Below, piece after piece: positions 60,364-64,000 of a DNA stretch of 64,000 nt (within the stretch, counting starts at the first letter, position 1; each line of letters starts with the position of its first letter). Origin of the DNA: Pseudothermotoga sp. Lineage in GTDB: Bacteria; Thermotogota; Thermotogae; Thermotogales; DSM-5069. The translations under genes were made by a program, and so were the position numbers. The stretch is taken from assembly GCA_003510135.1 (NCBI GenBank), contig DOKY01000002.1, forward strand, positions 1 to 64,000, in the 5' to 3' direction. Under the pieces are notes generated by a model. The model had not been told where the DNA came from, searched no databases, and saw only the letters and a program-made list of their open reading frames with translations.

Positions 60364-63300
60364 ATACTTGTTCAAGCTCTCGCTGGCACCATTACTGATC
60401 GGTCTGGGAGGCTTCATAGTTTTTGTGAGCGTCGAGGTGCTTTATCAGTTATCGGATTTGATCGTTAGACACAGAGTCAGTTTCTTTGTGCTTTTGAGAA
60501 TCCTGTACTACTATCTTCCCTACTTCACCGCGCTTGGTGTACCTGTTGGCATCCTTCTTGCGGTGTTCTGGGTGCTGTCGAAACTGTCAAACGATCGCGA
60601 ACTGATGGCCATGCAAGTGCACGGAATCTCACTTAAGGTGCTGATCGTTCCTTTCTTACTGCTTGGTGCGATATTGAGCCTTGTTGCTTACTTGCTCAAC
60701 GACAGAGTCGTTCCTGTCTTCAACCAGAAGGCAGACCAGGCGCTCTCCAAGTATGTCTACAGAAAGCCGGAGGTGTTCATCAGCGAAAACGTTTTGACGA
60801 AGGTCGATGAGAACCAGTACTTCTACGTGAAGAAGTACGACAGACAGAACGGCGTTTTGGAGAATGTGGTTCTGTTCAGAAACGAGCCTTCGGAAGAGGA
60901 AATCATCACGGCACGCCGCGTGACGAAAGAGGGAAACAAATGGTTCATGTACGACGGTCGAATGTACAGAGTCGATAAGGAAGGTTTCTTACGTTTCGAC
61001 GTGAGTTTTTCTAAAGTTGAACTCGATCTCAAACAAGACATCGAATCGATCCTGAGAACTGGTAAGACACCGAGAGACATGAAGAGCGAAGAACTGAGGG
61101 AGAGAATCTCCACGATGAGGAAGCTCGGCATAGACCCGGCACCGTGGGTGGTCGAACTGCATTCGCGCTATTCTGTCGCGCTGGGTCCCATCATAATAGC
61201 GCTCGTAGGAGTTCCTCTGTCGCTCATGTTTAACTTGAGGAGTAAATCCTGGGGTGTCATACTCACCTTCGTCCTGATCGTTCTTTACCAGGGCTCGGGC
61301 GCCTGGATCAGTGCCATGGGAAAGGAGAACCTCATTAACCCGGTCCTTGCGGCCTGGCTGCCCGATCTCGGCTTTGGAGTGGTTGGTGCGATACTGTTCC
61401 TGTTACTTGACACACGCATTAGTTACAGATTGAGAGAAGTCTTGACAAGATTTTTGGCCGTTTTGTTCGTGATCCTTCTGATGTCGCATGCGCAGGCTGC
61501 GAGCATGCAGCTCAGGGGCGGTAACGTCACACTCGAGAAGGGAAAGCTGATCCTTTCGCAGGGGGTTGAAGTCTCTTACGGGGACATCTTCATCCAGTGC
61601 TCGACTTTGACAGCTTTTCTCAACGATAAGAACGAAGTTGAAAGAATCCTTGCTAAGGGAAACGTGCTGTACAGTAAGAAGGACACTCAAATAAGAGCCC
61701 AGCAGCTGTACTACGTTTTTTCAGAGAAACTCGCGCTCGTTTTCGAAGCTAGGGGCAAGACGGTCTTCTCGGACGAAGAGAAAGTGAAACACGCGATCTA
61801 CTTCGCCACGGAGTCTTCGAAAATGGAAGAAAATCTCGCCGAACTTCAAAAGTCCTACCTGACAACCTGCGATCTCGAACGGCCGCACTACAGGCTCCAG
61901 GCAACCAACGTGGAGATAAAGGAGAACGACTATCTCGCAGCGTACAACGTTGTCCTGTTTGTCTTCGATGTCCCTACAGTTTACTTTCCTGTCTACTTTG
62001 TCTCTTTGCGTGAAGGGCCACAACCGTTTTCTGTGAAGGTGGGTTATTCGAAGGACGAGGGCTTCAGCATCGAAAGTGTCTACAATTTGACATACCAGAA
62101 CGGCTATGTCTCGGCTCGCGTTGGTTCCAGGGAAAAAGGCGACAAAGCTGGAAATTATTCTCATCTGACGTTGAACTACAGGGCAGATGGTTGGGAGCTG
62201 ACCAACAATTTCTACAACCTCGAAGGGCCAGATGGGAAAGATTACGAAATCAGTGGAACGCTGTCTGTGCCATCGTTGTATTCGAAAATGACAGCGTATT
62301 TTAGTGATGAAAGATTCTCTTTGCAGTACGTCCTGAATCCTACCAAGAACTTCGTTGTTCAGAGTTTGCTGACTAAAACTCAGACTAAAACGCATTGGAC
62401 GTTGCCGAGCATTTCGGTGAAAAAGTTTACCGTCCTGAAGGAGCCATTTTCGCTGATCATCAATTCAGTTTCACACGTTTCATCGCTGCAATACACTGAA
62501 GGTAATCTCTTCGATCACTTAGACGATTTCTACACCTTCGGACGCTACAACGCATCGATACAGTTCAAACCTGACCTCGTTTTCAAGCAAATCAATGTCT
62601 CGTTGAGCGGTGCCTACGAGTTGGTCGGGACGAATATCACGAGCAAGTACTCGAGGAACTATTTCCAGCTCGATTCGAGTCTGCCCTTCAAGACCGCTCT
62701 GCTGCGCGGTGGCTGGTTTAATCTCTCGTTTGATTCTTCCCTGCGCTCGGGCGTTTGGTTTGCCCATGGAATGGATCTGGAATATCTTTTCTCTCAGACG
62801 AGCCGAATGGCCTTCACAATCAAACCTCTTGACTTCTTCTCCGCTTCGATTGGTTATCAGAACAGGGCTTCCCTGAACAACGTTTCGCACTCGAGTTTTT
62901 CGGACTTTTCTGACCTTTCCAAGGTCACGCTTTCGACGAGCTTGAAGGTGCCAACGAGCAGTATCGAGCTGTCGACAGGCTACGATCTGATAGGGTACAA
63001 GTGGGACGATCTTTTGATAAAAACTTCCAGTACTTTCGACTTTCTGTCGCTCCGCTTATCTGTCTACACCGAAACTCTTTACCAAATCGAAAGCGAAATG
63101 TTCCAAAGGACCAACTGGGATATAACCGTGGGCTTCGGTTCTGTCAATCACGAGACAAAGTTCACCTACCGATACGACAGAACGCCCGCTGTGGATATGC
63201 TGGAAAACAAGCTCAGTATCAGGGGAAAGGGCTTTTTGTTCATGGAGAGACCTAACCTGTCCGTACGTTACACTCTCAGCGTCGAACCTTTCGATCTTCT

Positions 63301-63649
63301 CACCATCCAGGCCAAGGGTTCTTTCTACACGGGCCCTGCAAAGCACGCGTTCTCTCTGACCTACACGAGAAGTTCTTACAGACTCCGGGCTTCGTACGAG
63401 CTCTCCGACTTCGATCCGTCCATAAAGGTTTCCTTCTCAGGTAAAGTTCAACCTTTTCAGATCAGTTCTCTCGACCTGACGATAACCAAGGATCTTCACT
63501 GCTGGGGGCTGGTCTTCGAGACGAGCTTTTCGACAGTCGGTGGGTTCAATCTCGAGAAACTCTCGTTCAGATTCTTCATAAAGGAATTTCCGAAGAAAAG
63601 CTTTTCGTTCGATCCCATCACTGGATCGATCGGGGCCGATGTGTTCTGA
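60347..63649 (+). CDS. LptF/LptG-type permease fused to an LptA/LptD-like exported region
   Basis: This 1100-residue protein joins two functions. Residues 1-365 are a YjgP/YjgQ (LptF/LptG) permease: three N-terminal helices, a periplasmic beta domain (about 110-255), three more helices ending LGFGVVGAILFLLLDTR. A basic stretch (YRLREVLTRF) and a hydrophobic segment LAVLFVILLMSHAQAASM follow, with an AQA site at about 382-384, like an internal signal peptide. The rest begins with an OstA/LptA-like repeat (LRGGNVTLEKGKLILSQGVEV), then a long LptD-like beta-rich region that ends in Phe, typical of outer-membrane barrels. TTG 60347 has GGGGAAGGTG six bases upstream. Whether one chain or two cleaved parts is made is unknown. 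No lptB, lptC or separate lptD gene is seen. Confidence 0.88.
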   Translation: MTILTKYLFKLSLAPLLIGLGGFIVFVSVEVLYQLSDLIVRHRVSFFVLLRILYYYLPYFTALGVPVGILLAVFWVLSKLSNDRELMAMQVHGISLKVLIVPFLLLGAILSLVAYLLNDRVVPVFNQKADQALSKYVYRKPEVFISENVLTKVDENQYFYVKKYDRQNGVLENVVLFRNEPSEEEIITARRVTKEGNKWFMYDGRMYRVDKEGFLRFDVSFSKVELDLKQDIESILRTGKTPRDMKSEELRERISTMRKLGIDPAPWVVELHSRYSVALGPIIIALVGVPLSLMFNLRSKSWGVILTFVLIVLYQGSGAWISAMGKENLINPVLAAWLPDLGFGVVGAILFLLLDTRISYRLREVLTRFLAVLFVILLMSHAQAASMQLRGGNVTLEKGKLILSQGVEVSYGDIFIQCSTLTAFLNDKNEVERILAKGNVLYSKKDTQIRAQQLYYVFSEKLALVFEARGKTVFSDEEKVKHAIYFATESSKMEENLAELQKSYLTTCDLERPHYRLQATNVEIKENDYLAAYNVVLFVFDVPTVYFPVYFVSLREGPQPFSVKVGYSKDEGFSIESVYNLTYQNGYVSARVGSREKGDKAGNYSHLTLNYRADGWELTNNFYNLEGPDGKDYEISGTLSVPSLYSKMTAYFSDERFSLQYVLNPTKNFVVQSLLTKTQTKTHWTLPSISVKKFTVLKEPFSLIINSVSHVSSLQYTEGNLFDHLDDFYTFGRYNASIQFKPDLVFKQINVSLSGAYELVGTNITSKYSRNYFQLDSSLPFKTALLRGGWFNLSFDSSLRSGVWFAHGMDLEYLFSQTSRMAFTIKPLDFFSASIGYQNRASLNNVSHSSFSDFSDLSKVTLSTSLKVPTSSIELSTGYDLIGYKWDDLLIKTSSTFDFLSLRLSVYTETLYQIESEMFQRTNWDITVGFGSVNHETKFTYRYDRTPAVDMLENKLSIRGKGFLFMERPNLSVRYTLSVEPFDLLTIQAKGSFYTGPAKHAFSLTYTRSSYRLRASYELSDFDPSIKVSFSGKVQPFQISSLDLTITKDLHCWGLVFETSFSTVGGFNLEKLSFRFFIKEFPKKSFSFDPITGSIGADVF

Positions 63650-63664
63650 CGGTGGTGAAAAGAA

Positions 63665-64000
63665 GTGAAGATAGACTATCTGCAAGAACTCGATGAAGAA
63701 CAGAGAAGAGCCGTACTGGAATCTGAGGGTAGATCACTCGTCATCGCGGGACCCGGATCTGGAAAGACCCGTGTCATCACGTACAAGCTGCTGCACCTTC
63801 TGATGAACGGGATCAAGCCTTCGCAGATTCTGCTCGTCACGTTCACACGCGCCGCAGCAAACGAAATGATAGAGCGGGCGAAGCAAGTCACGGGCATGGA
63901 CCTCGAGGAGCTCACCGCAGGCACTTTCCACCACGTGTGCAACCTGATACTTCGAAGATACGCCAACAGGGTGGGTATCTCGCCGAACTTCACAATACTG
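63665..64000 (+). CDS. UvrD/PcrA-type superfamily 1 helicase, 3' part cut by window end
   Basis: The 112 visible codons encode the N-terminus of a UvrD/Rep/PcrA-type DNA helicase. The Q-motif region LDEEQRRAVLE, Walker A (motif I) AGPGSGKTRVITYK, motif Ia LVTFTRAAANEMIERA, and GTFHHVCNLILRR (motif Ib region) are visible. It uses ATP to unwind DNA in repair and replication restart. GTG 63665 begins 15 bases after the fusion gene. The ribosome site (GGTGGTGAAA) is weak. The gene continues beyond the window. Confidence 0.93.
   Translation, partial: MKIDYLQELDEEQRRAVLESEGRSLVIAGPGSGKTRVITYKLLHLLMNGIKPSQILLVTFTRAAANEMIERAKQVTGMDLEELTAGTFHHVCNLILRRYANRVGISPNFTIL

Overview
The window reads as chromosomal DNA of a member of the Thermotogota, most likely a Pseudothermotoga with roughly balanced base composition (P. 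hypogea-like). This assignment is inference. It rests on the density of Opp/Dpp-type ABC systems, on protein sequences resembling Thermotoga orthologues (PNPase, MnmE ending in FCVGK, PPDK, RuvB), on the NadK-PhoU neighbourhood, on strong GGAGGTG Shine-Dalgarno sites and on frequent TTG/GTG starts. The left edge is a contig end: bases 1-12 match the tail of the common Illumina adapter. The right edge cuts a UvrD-type helicase gene. No rRNA genes, CRISPR arrays, insertion sequences or recognisable prophage genes were seen.

Layout. 1-4 kb (minus): yifB/comM (partial), PAP2-like membrane protein, ychF, DUF1844-like protein, macro-domain protein, OsmC. 4-8 kb (plus): solute-binding protein plus two permeases of an Opp-type importer without ATPases, then an unknown gene. 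8-10 kb (minus): formate/nitrite-type channel and a histidine phosphatase. 10-16.3 kb (plus): uridine kinase, a secreted metallopeptidase-like protein, glgA, galT, spoVS. 16.3-23 kb (plus): tRNA-Gly, rpsO, pnp, M16 peptidase, a frameshifted HD-GYP gene, yqeY, mnmE. 23-29.5 kb: hup (minus), a secreted unknown protein, ppdK, an RsmC-like methyltransferase, two ECF-type ATPases. 29.5-44.4 kb: two further complete Opp-type importers, with an HprK-like P-loop protein and a rhomboid protease between them. 44.4-53.7 kb: MCP and fumarase alpha/beta (minus), then hutU, an OadB/GcdB-type sodium-pump subunit, a ferredoxin, KorA and a ferritin-like protein (plus), then RseC-like and MFS genes (minus). 53.7-55.2 kb (minus): rtcB and tRNA-Cys. 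55.6-64 kb (plus): asnS, ruvB, yggS, yggT, nadK, phoU, an LptF/G-LptD fusion, and a helicase.

Functional themes are uptake of oligosaccharides or peptides by several Opp systems, central carbon metabolism (PPDK, glycogen and galactose enzymes, a fumarase-urocanase-decarboxylase-oxoacid oxidoreductase neighbourhood), RNA metabolism (S15/PNPase, RtcB, MnmE, tRNAs) and envelope biogenesis.

The most unusual observation is the 1100-residue protein at 60347-63649. It joins an inner-membrane LptF/LptG-type permease, an internal signal-peptide-like segment with an AQA site, and an LptA/LptD-like periplasmic and beta-barrel region. Other items for a second look are the adapter remnant, the one-base frameshift in the HD-GYP gene, a chemoreceptor whose Cache-like domain lies after the signalling domain, an ECF ATPase pair with altered catalytic motifs, incomplete Kor and decarboxylase complexes, and several hairpins and palindromes at promoters.
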